DNA from: Pelagerythrobacter aerophilus
GTDB lineage: Bacteria; Pseudomonadota; Alphaproteobacteria; Sphingomonadales; Sphingomonadaceae
DNA: 64,000 nt
Direction: 5' to 3'
Assembly (NCBI RefSeq): GCF_003581645.1
Contig: NZ_QXFK01000018.1
Span: 1-64,000, forward strand
Part shown: piece after piece, positions 1 through 7,453 of the stretch
Position numbering within the stretch: position 1 is the stretch's first letter
Layout of the letters: the number at the start of each line of letters is the position of its first letter
Translations under genes and position numbers: made by a program
Notes under the pieces: generated by a model
What the model was told of the DNA's origin: nothing
Databases searched by the model: none
Seen by the model: the letters and a program-made list of their open reading frames with translations, nothing else

Positions 1-12
1 AAACCAGATGAG

Positions 13-27
13 GTGGATGGCTCCCGC
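13..27 (+). repeat. Left subterminal inverted repeat of the IS
   Basis: GTGGATGGCTCCCGC is exactly the reverse complement of 1379-1393. It lies 7 bp inside the inferred left end of the element. Confidence 0.85.
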
Positions 28-94
28 TCACGGCATCTAGGTGCCAAGGTGTGAAGACCGTCAGGTATTCACGAGCAAAATGGGAGCCACCCAG

Positions 95-1129
95 ATGGAT
101 ATTAGCACGATCGGTCTCGATTTGGCCAAGAACGTTTTCCAGGTTCACGGCGTAGATGCACAGGGCACGGCCGTTGTTCGCAAGGCATTGCGGCGCTCGC
201 AGATGCTTCCCTTCTTCGAGAAGCTTCCGCCTTGCGTGGTTGGCATGGAGGCCTGCGGCACGTCGCATTACTGGGCTCGGGAGCTGATCAAGCTGGGCCA
301 TGAGGTTCGGCTGATGCCGCCGGCTTACGTCAAGCCCTACGTGAAGCGCGGCAAGACCGATGCTGCGGATGCGGAAGCAATCTGCGAGGCAGTGACGCGC
401 CCCACGATGCGCTTTGTGCCGGTGAAGTCAGCGGAGCAGCAGGCGGCGCTGTCGATGCACCGCACGCGGGATCTGTTCGTCAAGCAGCGCACGCAGCTAA
501 TCAACATGATGCGAGGGCTTTTGGCCGAGTTCGGCATCGACATCCCCCAAGGCATCAATCGAGCTTTGGAGAAGGCACGTGCGATCGTCGACGGGGAAGC
601 GCCTGACGTGCCGTCCGATGCTCTTCGCATCGTTGAGCGGCTGTCGCAGCAAGCCCTCGATGTCCACGCCCAGGTACGGGAGATCGAACGTGATCTGATC
701 GGGTGGCAGCGCAAGAGCGACGTTGCCACCCGCCTCATGACGATCCCGGGCATTGGCCCGATCGGAGCGACGGCACTCGCAGCGTCGGTCAGTGATCCAT
801 CTCAGTTCCGCTCTGGCCGGCAGTTCGCGGCCTGGCTGGGGCTAACCCCGCTTCAGAAGTCCAGCGGCGGCAAAGAGCGGCTCGGCCGCATCTCGAAGAT
901 GGGCGACAGGTATCTTCGTAAGCTCCTGGTGGTCGGCATGACGGCAGTGGTGCGGAACGCGAAAAGAAAACCGGAGGCGGTCGATCCCAACGTTCTCGCC
1001 TTGCTGGCGCGCAAGCCCGCACGGGTGGTCACCGTGGCTTTGGCAAACAAAACAGCGAGAATCGTCTGGGCCATCATGACCCGCGGGGAAGTCTATCGTG
1101 AGCGCCACGTGCCTGCGTTGGCGGCGTAG
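95..1129 (+). CDS. IS110-family transposase (DEDD recombinase)
   Basis: Transposase of the RNA-guided IS110 group, which inserts the element without a target duplication. From this start it is 344 aa, normal for the family. The N-terminal RuvC-like domain carries the DEDD set at D9 (GLDLAKN), E52 (GMEACG), D89 and D92 (KTDAADAE). The C-terminal Transposase_20 domain has the helix-hairpin-helix motif IPGIGPIGA and the serine-containing SSGGKERLG segment. The ATG at 95 matches the family start (M-x-I-x-x-I-G-L-D). An in-frame ATG at 80 and a GTG at 41 are possible, but they lie in the left-end region. The gene appears intact, so the element may be active. Confidence 0.92.
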   Translation: MDISTIGLDLAKNVFQVHGVDAQGTAVVRKALRRSQMLPFFEKLPPCVVGMEACGTSHYWARELIKLGHEVRLMPPAYVKPYVKRGKTDAADAEAICEAVTRPTMRFVPVKSAEQQAALSMHRTRDLFVKQRTQLINMMRGLLAEFGIDIPQGINRALEKARAIVDGEAPDVPSDALRIVERLSQQALDVHAQVREIERDLIGWQRKSDVATRLMTIPGIGPIGATALAASVSDPSQFRSGRQFAAWLGLTPLQKSSGGKERLGRISKMGDRYLRKLLVVGMTAVVRNAKRKPEAVDPNVLALLARKPARVVTVALANKTARIVWAIMTRGEVYRERHVPALAA

Positions 1130-1378
1130 AGGCAAAACGGAATAGCGGCGAAAGCCACTTCAGGAGTTGTGAGAGCAAAGCGAGATGATGGCGAACCGGT
1201 CAGACCGGGAACCGGGACAACCCAGCGAATGGCCGAGGCGATACAGCCTGTAAACCAGTTCGGGACCCAGTTCGCGGACACCATCAGGGCCAGCAGTCTA
1301 CTTCATGGCTGCATCAACAGGCCGGACAGAAGTCTGCACCCGACCCAAGCGCCAGCACATCGCATTTGCCCTTGCAAC
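1130..1378 (+). ncRNA. Candidate IS1111-type guide RNA (bridge/seekRNA) region
   Basis: About 250 bp between the transposase stop and the right inverted repeat with no convincing ORF. In IS1111-type members this is where the guide RNA that specifies the target lies. The octamer AACCGGTC at 1194-1201 equals the reconstructed uninterrupted target across the insertion point (AAACC joined to GGTCTG), as a target guide should. An 8-nt match can occur by chance, and the RNA ends and fold are not determined here, so the call is tentative. Confidence 0.45.
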
Positions 1379-1708
1379 GCGGGAGCCATCCACAGAGGTC
1401 TGTTCCATCCGCAGCCGTGTGCCGGCCGGCGTTGCATCGAGCGTCCAATGCACCACGCTCTCGAGGCCCGGGCCGTTCCAACGGTAGCTCAGCGACCGTA
1501 ACGGTTCGATCGCCAGGACTTCCCCTTCGACCTTGCCCCACTCGGCCACCATCTCGAACCGCTCACCCACCTCCGGGCGAAAGTCATTCGGCATGATCCA
1601 TTCGGCGAGCAGATCGCTCTGTGTCAACGCGCGCCAGAGCCGCTCGGGCGGATGCGCGAACTCGCGTTCGACGACGAGCGTGCGGGTTTCGTTCGGGCTA
1701 GCGGTCAA
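1298..1708 (-). pseudogene. SRPBCC (AHSA1-like) protein, interrupted by the IS
   Basis: START/Bet v1-like SRPBCC protein of the type usually paired with an ArsR regulator. The genuine part runs from the TTG at 1708, overlapping the ArsR stop as TTGA, to about 1397. It contains REFAHPPERLWRALTQ and the WIMPNDFRPEVGERF segment. At M-E-Q-T the frame enters the IS; the last 30 or so residues (from SVDGSRVARANAM to the stop at 1298) are read from IS sequence and replace the native C-terminal helix, a key part of this fold. The rest of the native gene lies left of position 6, outside the window. The product is probably non-functional, although a 136-aa chimera could still be made. Confidence 0.8.
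1379..1393 (+). repeat. Right subterminal inverted repeat of the IS
   Basis: GCGGGAGCCATCCAC is the perfect partner of 13-27. Three bases (1394-1396) separate it from the inferred right end of the element. Confidence 0.85.
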
Positions 1709-2031
1709 TTGTCCATCCTCGTCAGCAGATCGTCGAGATCGTCGAGCCGTGCTTCCCAGAACGTCCGCATCTGACCGGTCCAGTCGTCGAGCGACGCCAG
1801 CCGGGCCGGTAGCGCGCGATAGTAGGTGGAACGCCCTGCCCGCCGCCCTTCGACCAGCCCGCCCTCCTTCAGCACGCCGAGATGCTTGGAGATCGCCGGC
1901 TGCGAGATCCCCGACCCATGGGTAAGGCCGCCCACGGTCAGTTCTCCCTCGCGGCACAGCCGTTCGAAGATCGCCCGGCGGCTCGCGTCGGCGAACATTC
2001 GGAAAAGAGGATCGGGATCGGGCGCAGGCAT
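1705..2031 (-). CDS. ArsR/SmtB-family transcriptional regulator
   Basis: A 108-aa winged-helix repressor. The HTH includes ELTVGGLTHGSGISQPAISKHLGVLKEGGL, and a short wing (RRAGRSTYYRAL) follows. No metal-binding cysteine cluster is visible, so this is the non-metal type that is commonly co-transcribed with an SRPBCC gene, and that gene overlaps it downstream. The start is ATG 2031. A promoter and a 7-bp inverted repeat lie directly upstream and suggest autoregulation. No Shine-Dalgarno is seen, so a very short leader or leaderless mRNA is possible. Since the IS breaks the partner gene, the regulator may have lost its main target. Confidence 0.88.
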   Translation of the reverse strand: MPAPDPDPLFRMFADASRRAIFERLCREGELTVGGLTHGSGISQPAISKHLGVLKEGGLVEGRRAGRSTYYRALPARLASLDDWTGQMRTFWEARLDDLDDLLTRMDN

Positions 2032-2038
2032 CGCGAAC

Positions 2039-2067
2039 CCATAACCCGTCAGTTATGGATAAGTCAA
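2039..2067 (-). promoter_or_regulatory. Promoter and operator of the arsR-SRPBCC operon
   Basis: On the minus strand, TTGACT (-35, positions 2067-2062) is followed by a 17-bp spacer and TTATGG (-10, 2044-2039). The inverted repeat CCATAAC (2039-2045) / GTTATGG (2052-2058), spacer 6 bp, overlaps the -10 and spacer. That is a fitting ArsR operator for autorepression. Confidence 0.6.
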
Positions 2068-2107
2068 ATACCCTGCACCGCATCGGTTTGAGAGAAGCCC
2101 AACCAAA

Positions 2108-2139
2108 ACCTCGAGATCACTCCCGATAGCGAGTGATCT
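2108..2139 (-). terminator. Likely terminator of the oxidase-receiver-globin operon
   Basis: Perfect 9-bp stem AGATCACTC (2114-2122) / GAGTGATCT (2131-2139) with an 8-nt loop. On the minus strand it is followed by CGAGGTTTTGGTT, a moderate U-rich tract. It lies 155 nt after the globin stop. The rest of 2140-2294 holds nothing I recognise. Confidence 0.5.
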
Positions 2140-2294
2140 TCCAGCATTGCTTCGAACAGTTGCCGAACGCATCGCCTGCCACCACGACATTAGCGCCGGC
2201 GAGGAGCGAGCGATAGCTATGTGGCGCGGGAGTTGCAGAGCCGGTATTGCCAGAGGGGGGCTATCCATCGCGAATACCGCGTGCCATGCGTTCG

Positions 2295-2696
2295 CTATGG
2301 TCGCGCGGCCCTGTCGCGATAGAACTGAATGCCGAGTTGGAGGCTCTCGGCAATCCGATCGGCCTTGTCCTGGAAAGCTGCGGCAGCCGCAGGCGAGAGA
2401 AGGTCGTCGGTGGTTTCCCGCCACAGACCTAGCCAGCGCTCGAACGCTTCGCCGGTCATCGCAGTGTCGTGGCGGACGTGCGCCTGCATGGGATTCCCCT
2501 TGTAGCGGCCGCTGGTGAGCATGACCGAGGACCAGAAGGCCTTGAGCTTCTCCAGATGATGCGGCCAGTCGTCGATCGCGCCATTGAAGATGGGACCGAG
2601 CAGCGCATCCCGCCGAACACGAGCATAGAATTCCGGCACCAGCCGGTTGATGTCGTCTTCCGTGATGAGGGGATCGGTCAATTTAAGCGGCCTCAC
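2295..2696 (-). CDS. Group III truncated haemoglobin
   Basis: A 133-aa single-domain 2/2 globin of group III (Ctb/TrHb3). Family signs are the N-terminal ITEDDINRLVPEFYARVRRD, the central HLEKLKAFWSSVML, the NPMQAH segment with the likely proximal haem histidine, and FERWLGLWRET. Known members bind O2 or NO tightly and are linked to microaerobic or nitrosative stress. It starts with GTG at 2696, overlapping the end of the receiver gene by 14 bp, and is the last gene of an operon with alternative oxidase. No strong Shine-Dalgarno is visible, so translation is probably coupled. A role in O2/NO handling beside the oxidase is inferred. Confidence 0.88.
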   Translation of the reverse strand: MRPLKLTDPLITEDDINRLVPEFYARVRRDALLGPIFNGAIDDWPHHLEKLKAFWSSVMLTSGRYKGNPMQAHVRHDTAMTGEAFERWLGLWRETTDDLLSPAAAAAFQDKADRIAESLQLGIQFYRDRAARP

Positions 2697-3042
2697 AATG
2701 GTCGAGCGCTCCGCGCAAGGCGTGCGTCAGCTCTTCGCCGAAGAGCGGTTTTTCTATCACGACGGCGCCGGCGGCGCCGGCGCGGGTACGTGTGCTGGCG
2801 GTCGGGTTGGTCACCAGCAGGATTGCCGGCATCGCGTGCCCATCTTGCCGCAGTTCCGCGAGGAAGGCAGCGCCGTCCCCGCAGTAGCCCTGATCCACGA
2901 CCAGGCAACCGGCGGAGGAGACTTCGACCTCCTCCGCGGCGCCGTTTACGATGTCGAACCCTTCGAGCGCCAGCGCGAATTCGAGCGAGGACAGGACCGG
3001 ACGGTCGCCGATGAACAGCAGAATGGGCGATCGCGTGCTCAT
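2683..3042 (-). CDS. Orphan receiver-domain protein
   Basis: A 119-aa stand-alone response-regulator receiver with no output domain. The likely phospho-acceptor D50 (CLVVD), T78 and K98 (IEKPL) are present. The usual acidic pair near residue 12 is reduced to G-D (FIGD), so Mg2+ binding may be weakened. It resembles the FixJ receiver. The gene sits 28 bp after the oxidase gene and overlaps the globin gene. It could act as a phosphate sink or inhibitor for the FixL-like kinase encoded divergently, as FixT-type proteins inhibit FixL elsewhere, but it is not recognisably FixT. The function is unproven. Confidence 0.75.
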   Translation of the reverse strand: MSTRSPILLFIGDRPVLSSLEFALALEGFDIVNGAAEEVEVSSAGCLVVDQGYCGDGAAFLAELRQDGHAMPAILLVTNPTASTRTRAGAAGAVVIEKPLFGEELTHALRGALDHCEAA

Positions 3043-3070
3043 GTCCTGTCCTCGCAGTGGCCGCTTTCGA

Positions 3071-3760
3071 TCAGGCGGCCCGCTTCCAGTTCGGCTGCAG
3101 TTCGACGTGCGGCGGGCATTCGGCCACTGCGCCGACTGGCAACCCCGCGAGCTCGTTGGCAAAGCCATGGTTGACGTCGCGGTGATGCGCTTCGTCGGCG
3201 CGGACCACGAGCACCACGTCGCGGAGCGTCGCATCCTCGGGCAGGCCCCAGTAACGCTTGGCGATCTCCGGCGCCGGAATGTTCTCGCTGCGCCCCTCAT
3301 CGATTTCGGCGAGGTAGTGCGTGTAGCTGATCACCGCCTCTTCCTCGAAGTAGCCGACCACCCGGTGCGCCGTCTTCGAGCTGACGAGATAGAGCGCGAA
3401 GAAGAACAGGTAGAACACCCATTGCACGCCGATGATGACCGCCCGTTCGAACAGCGTCGGCTTGGAGACCTCGATGAAGGTCATCAGATGCATGCGCTCG
3501 TTCTCGGCCTCGTCCATGAGCGTCTTGATCCAGCCCCTGTCGTCGCACATGCGGCGCAGACAGGCGAGGTGGTTGATCGTCGCGCCGACCATGCCCGGCA
3601 CGGCGGCGACGGTCTCCAGCACGACGGCGCGATGACCGTAACGCTCGGCAAAGAACGTGTCGGCGCACCAGCGCAGCGCCTTGGTGAAGCCGAAGGCGAT
3701 CCGATCGGAGACCCCGCGGGGCTTGTGATGAATGCCGAGATCGATGAAGGGTGCGGTCAT
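3071..3760 (-). CDS. aox: Alternative oxidase (cyanide-insensitive quinol oxidase)
   Basis: A 229-aa di-iron ubiquinol:oxygen oxidoreductase of the inner-membrane surface that reduces O2 to water without pumping protons. All six expected iron ligands are present: E49 (LET), E88 and H91 (NERMH), E139 ([13 protein letters not shown]), E190 and H193 ([11 protein letters not shown]). Their spacing closely matches the trypanosome enzyme. A hydrophobic helical segment lies at about 108-128. The start is ATG 3760 with GGAG 6 nt upstream. It is the first gene of an operon with an orphan receiver and a truncated globin, and is divergent from fixL-fixJ. AOX is sporadic in bacteria but known in sphingomonads. 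Control by the adjacent FixLJ pair is inferred. Confidence 0.95.
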   Translation of the reverse strand: MTAPFIDLGIHHKPRGVSDRIAFGFTKALRWCADTFFAERYGHRAVVLETVAAVPGMVGATINHLACLRRMCDDRGWIKTLMDEAENERMHLMTFIEVSKPTLFERAVIIGVQWVFYLFFFALYLVSSKTAHRVVGYFEEEAVISYTHYLAEIDEGRSENIPAPEIAKRYWGLPEDATLRDVVLVVRADEAHHRDVNHGFANELAGLPVGAVAECPPHVELQPNWKRAA

Positions 3761-3837
3761 TGAACTTCTCCACTTGGCGGCGCGATCCGTGCGCCGGAAG
3801 TACGCCCCATCTACGGAGCCGAAGGGAGCCGCGAAAT
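3761..3837. promoter_or_regulatory. Shared divergent promoter region of aox and fixL
   Basis: About 77 bp separate the two start codons if fixL begins at TTG 3838. CGTA-containing half-sites occur at 3800-3804 (GTACG) and 3811-3815 (CTACG). They loosely resemble FixJ recognition elements, but this is weak. No FNR/FixK-type box (TTGAT-N4-ATCAA) was seen. Confidence 0.3.
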
Positions 3838-5385
3838 TTGGATGATCTCCCTAACCTCAGGTCCCTAAGGGCTTTACCGGAGGTGGCCCGGGCGGCCTTT
3901 ACCAGCCGCTTCCTTCCGCGCCTGTCGGTTCCGACTGCGCTGATGCTGGCCGTGCTCGCTATCGCGGCCGGAGCGGCGGTCCGTCTGCTGTTCGCCGAAG
4001 AGCTGGGGCAGCGGGCCACGTTCATCTTCTTCGTGCCGGGGGTGGTCGTGGCAAGCGCGCTTTCGGGTCTTCGCGCCGGCGGGCTGGCCGCACTCGGTGG
4101 CGCGGCAGCAGGTCTGTGGTGCGAGCGGATGACGGCCCCTCTCGAAAGCGGCAGCCTGATCGCGGCCGGTGCCTTCGTGCTCTTCGGCCTTGCCATTGCG
4201 CTTGGCGGTGAGTGGTTCCAGCGCGCGCGGGTCGAGACCGAGGCCGCCGCCGCGGGCCTCGCACGGCGCGAGGCGCACCTGCGGTCGATCCTCGAGACGG
4301 TACCCGACGCCATGGTGGTGATCGACGAACGCGGCCTGATCCGCGACTTCAGCCACGCTGCGGAACGGATGTTCGGCTGGACCGCCGGCGAAGTCGCGGG
4401 CCGCAACGTACAGCTTCTCATGCCCGAGCCCTACCGCAGCGCGCACGACGGTTATCTCGATCGCTACTACCGTACTGGCGAGAAACGGATCATCGGCAAG
4501 GGACGCGTTGTCGTGGGAGAGCGCAAGGACGGCTCGACCTTTCCGATCGAACTGGCGGTCGGCGAGATGAGCGCCGAGGGACAGCGCTTCTTCACAGGCT
4601 TTATCCGCGATCTGACCGAGCGCCAGCAGGCCGAGGCGCGGCTGCAGGAACTGCAGAACGAACTCGTTCACGTCTCGCGCCTGACCGCGCTCGGGGAGAT
4701 GGCTTCGGCGCTCGCGCACGAAATCAACCAGCCGCTCTCGGCGATCGCCAACTACCTCAAAGGCAGCCGCATGCTGCTTGCCCGGCCCGACGTGCCGCAC
4801 GAGCGGGTCGCAGACGCGGTAGACAAGGCGGCGACCGAGGCGCTCCGCGCCGGCGACATCATTCGCCGCTTGCGCGAGTTCGTCGCGCGCGGCGAGATCG
4901 AGCGCTCGGTCGAAAGCCTGCCCAAGCTGGTCGAGGAAGCGAGCGCGCTGGCACTGGTCGGCGCCAAGGAGCACGGCATTCGCGTGCGATATGCGTTCAG
5001 CCCCGACGTGGATCTCGTCCTGGCCGACAAAGTGCAAATCCAGCAAGTGGTGCTCAACCTGGTGCGCAACGCGGTCGATGCGCTGGCAGAGTCCGGCTCC
5101 GACCAGCGCGAGCTTGCCATTTCCATCGAGCCGGTGGACGACGGGATGGCACAAGTGACAGTCGCGGACAGCGGCCATGGAATCGCCCCGGAGGTTGCCG
5201 AACGGCTGTTCCAGCCCTTCATCACGACCAAGCGCGCGGGTATGGGGGTGGGCCTGTCGATCTCGCGCACGATCGTCGAAGCGCACGGTGGCCGCATCTG
5301 GGGGCAGCCGCGCGCAGGCGGCGGCGCGCTGTTCGGCTTTACCGTGCAGCGGGTCGGAAAGGAGGAGCTCTACGATGCCGAGTGA
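3838..5385 (+). CDS. fixL: FixL-like oxygen-sensing histidine kinase
   Basis: A 515-aa membrane kinase. Residues 25-130 form about four helices resembling a DUF4118/MASE-type domain. The PAS domain (about 145-255) closely follows rhizobial FixL: His203 (RSAHDGYL) matches the haem-ligating histidine, and the arginine of [10 protein letters not shown] matches the FixL arginine that senses bound O2. HisKA follows with H294 ([17 protein letters not shown]), then HATPase_c with the N box ([10 protein letters not shown]) and DSGHGI. The ORF extends to an ATG at 3751, but that overlaps the divergent oxidase start; TTG 3838 has AAGGGAG 9 nt upstream and is preferred. It overlaps fixJ by 11 bp. Haem binding is inferred from these residues. 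Confidence 0.88.
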   Translation: MDDLPNLRSLRALPEVARAAFTSRFLPRLSVPTALMLAVLAIAAGAAVRLLFAEELGQRATFIFFVPGVVVASALSGLRAGGLAALGGAAAGLWCERMTAPLESGSLIAAGAFVLFGLAIALGGEWFQRARVETEAAAAGLARREAHLRSILETVPDAMVVIDERGLIRDFSHAAERMFGWTAGEVAGRNVQLLMPEPYRSAHDGYLDRYYRTGEKRIIGKGRVVVGERKDGSTFPIELAVGEMSAEGQRFFTGFIRDLTERQQAEARLQELQNELVHVSRLTALGEMASALAHEINQPLSAIANYLKGSRMLLARPDVPHERVADAVDKAATEALRAGDIIRRLREFVARGEIERSVESLPKLVEEASALALVGAKEHGIRVRYAFSPDVDLVLADKVQIQQVVLNLVRNAVDALAESGSDQRELAISIEPVDDGMAQVTVADSGHGIAPEVAERLFQPFITTKRAGMGVGLSISRTIVEAHGGRIWGQPRAGGGALFGFTVQRVGKEELYDAE

Positions 5386-5986
5386 GCCGATCGTCTATGT
5401 GATCGACGACGACGAGAGTGCCCGCGATTCGCTGGAGTTCCTGCTCGACGTCTCTGGGATCAGAGTGCGTTCGTTCGCTTCGGCCGATGCCTTTCTCAAG
5501 TCCTCCCCGCCGCTGGCCGGTGCGTGCATCGTCACCGATGTGCGCATGCCCGGACGTAGCGGGGTCGAACTGGTTCAGGAGTTGAAGGAGCGTGGCGCCT
5601 CGGTGCCCGTGATCGTCATGACCGGACATGCCGACGTACCGCTGGCGATCCAGGCGATGAAAGCGGGCGTGACGGACTTCATCGAAAAACCGTTCGACGA
5701 CGTGACGATGCTGGCGGCGATCCGCGGCGCTCTGGCCCAGCAAGCGGGCGAGGACCACGCGCAAGCGGAGCGGCAGCAGATACTCGATCGCATGGCCACG
5801 CTGTCCCCGCGCGAACGCGAGGTCATGGATGGGCTGGTCGCGGGCCAGGCAAACAAGGCGATCGCGTTCGATCTCGATATCAGCGCGCGCACGGTCGAAG
5901 TCTACCGCGCCAACGCGATGATGAAGATGCAGGCCAGAACCTTGTCCGATCTCGTGCGCATGGTGACAGTCGCACGGCTGGCCTGA
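5375..5986 (+). CDS. fixJ: FixJ-like response regulator
   Basis: A 203-aa two-domain regulator, partner of the upstream kinase. The receiver has D11-D13, phospho-acceptor D55 ([12 protein letters not shown]), T83 and K105 (IEKPF). The LuxR/GerE HTH (about 140-200) contains [25 protein letters not shown] and [14 protein letters not shown], typical of FixJ. The start ATG 5375 lies inside the end of fixL after GGAGGAGC, indicating translational coupling. In rhizobia FixJ activates microaerobic genes; here the nearest target is the divergent oxidase/globin operon, which is an inference. Confidence 0.92.
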   Translation: MPSEPIVYVIDDDESARDSLEFLLDVSGIRVRSFASADAFLKSSPPLAGACIVTDVRMPGRSGVELVQELKERGASVPVIVMTGHADVPLAIQAMKAGVTDFIEKPFDDVTMLAAIRGALAQQAGEDHAQAERQQILDRMATLSPREREVMDGLVAGQANKAIAFDLDISARTVEVYRANAMMKMQARTLSDLVRMVTVARLA

Positions 5987-6078
5987 GGCCGAATCCGGCG
6001 CGAACCGTTGGGATGATTCCGGCGTTCAGCTTGCACGCCTAGCTGGGTCTCCTGCCGCCCCAGCCCAGGCTCGTCCGA

Positions 6079-7449
6079 TCATCGAGAGGCCTTTTGCAGG
6101 TTCATGTCCTCTAGCGCGATGCCGTTGGTTTCGGGCATCTTCTTCCAGGCCCAGAGAAACTGCAGCAGCATCATCGCGCCGAAGAAGGCGAACACCCATC
6201 CGCCCAGGCGGGTGGCGAACACCGGGAAGGCCCAGGTGATCGCGGCCGCCATCACCCAGTGAACGGTGCTGCCGAGCGCCTGCCCCTTGCCCCGGACGGC
6301 GCTCGGGAAGATTTCGGAGATGAAGACCCAGATCACAGCGCCTTGGGAAAGTGCGAAAGCTGCTATGAAGCCCAGCAGGCCGATCAGCACGATAGTGCCG
6401 TCCGGCCGCGCACTCTCGAACTGCCACGCGACGACGAACAGCGCGGCCGCGGTGGCGATCGATCCGAAGAGGAGCAGAGGCCGCCGGCCAAAGTGGTCGA
6501 TCAGGAACAGCGCGGCGACCGTGAACACGAGATTCGTACCCCCGATGGCAATCGACTGCAGCAATGCGCCATCCGCTGCCGCCCCGCTCAACTCGAAGAT
6601 ATGTGGCGCGTAGTAGAGCAGTGCGTTGATGCCCGAGAGCTGGTTGAACATCGCGATCGCGATTGCGCAGGCCACGGGAAAGGAATGGGCGCGGCTGAAC
6701 AGCCGGGGCTGCGCCCGCGTCGCGTCGAGCTCGCGCGCCGCCGCCTCCCGCATGCGGCGTACATCACTGGCCGGATCAGCGAATCCGAGCCGCTCCATGA
6801 CCGTGAGCGCACGGGCATCACGACCGGCCGCGACGAGCCAGCGGGGGCTCTCGGGCAGCACCAGCGTCACCATCAGGAACAGCGCAGACGGTAGGGTGAC
6901 AATGCCGAACATCCATCGCCATGCGGTGTCCGGCGGAAATAGCCCGGCGATGACGTAGTTCGAAATGAACGCCAGCAGGATGCCGAAGACGATGTTGAGC
7001 TGGTTGAGCGCCACCAGGCGCCCGCGCACATGAGCGGGCGACACTTCGGCAATGTAGATAGGCGTGATGACCGATGCCGCGCCGATCGCCAGTCCGGCGA
7101 GGAGGCGGAAGGCGAGGAAGACCGCCCAGCTCTCGGCCAGTGCCGATCCGAGCGAGGAGACGACATAGGCGATGGCGACCGAGAGTAGCACGGCCTTGCG
7201 GCCGAAGCGGTCCGACGGCCAGCCGGCGACGAGCGAGCCCACGATCGTGCCGATCAGCGCCGAAGCCACGGTGAAGCCAAGCTGCGCGTCGCTGAGCGCA
7301 AAACGCTCCTGGAGCGCGGAGGTCGTGCCGGAAATCACCGCCGTGTCGAGCCCGAACAGCAGACCGCCGAGCGCCGCGCCGGCCGCAGTCAGGATCATGA
7401 TTGCGGTGAGGCGCCCTTGCGCCGGCGATGCGAAGTGCGTGTTGCTCAT
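6079..7449 (-). CDS. MFS sugar porter (sugar:H+ symporter)
   Basis: A 456-aa, 12-helix inner-membrane symporter of the XylE/GalP/AraE type. Sugar-porter marks are LFGLDTAVISG in helix 1, the D-R-F-G-R-K loop at about 80-85, PESPRWL after helix 6, and FGRRP in the second half. It starts 4 bp after the stop of the GH127 gene and is surely co-transcribed with it, so the likely substrate is L-arabinose or a related monosaccharide released by that enzyme (inferred). It converges with fixJ across a 92-bp gap (5987-6078) in which I see no clear terminator. Confidence 0.9.
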   Translation of the reverse strand: MSNTHFASPAQGRLTAIMILTAAGAALGGLLFGLDTAVISGTTSALQERFALSDAQLGFTVASALIGTIVGSLVAGWPSDRFGRKAVLLSVAIAYVVSSLGSALAESWAVFLAFRLLAGLAIGAASVITPIYIAEVSPAHVRGRLVALNQLNIVFGILLAFISNYVIAGLFPPDTAWRWMFGIVTLPSALFLMVTLVLPESPRWLVAAGRDARALTVMERLGFADPASDVRRMREAAARELDATRAQPRLFSRAHSFPVACAIAIAMFNQLSGINALLYYAPHIFELSGAAADGALLQSIAIGGTNLVFTVAALFLIDHFGRRPLLLFGSIATAAALFVVAWQFESARPDGTIVLIGLLGFIAAFALSQGAVIWVFISEIFPSAVRGKGQALGSTVHWVMAAAITWAFPVFATRLGGWVFAFFGAMMLLQFLWAWKKMPETNGIALEDMNLQKASR

Positions 7450-7453
7450 GGGA

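Larger units (their letters stand above)
6..1396 (+). mobile_element. IS110-family (IS1111-type) insertion sequence
   Basis: A complete element of about 1391 bp. A perfect 15-bp inverted repeat (13-27 and 1379-1393) brackets one transposase gene. IS1111-type elements are known to have subterminal repeats, with about 7 bp outside the left one and 3 bp outside the right one; this gives ends at 6 and 1396. Removing 6-1396 joins AAACC to GGTCTG. On the minus strand this restores the SRPBCC reading frame as M-E-Q-T-G-(F/L), the usual motif of that family, so the boundaries are well supported. There is no target duplication, as usual for IS110. The long non-coding part is 3' of the transposase (1130-1378), where IS1111-type elements encode their guide RNA. 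Confidence 0.85.

Noticed and set aside
3751-3837. N-terminal extension of the FixL-like kinase to ATG 3751
   Set aside because: It would overlap the divergent oxidase start and leave no promoter; TTG 3838 has a Shine-Dalgarno.
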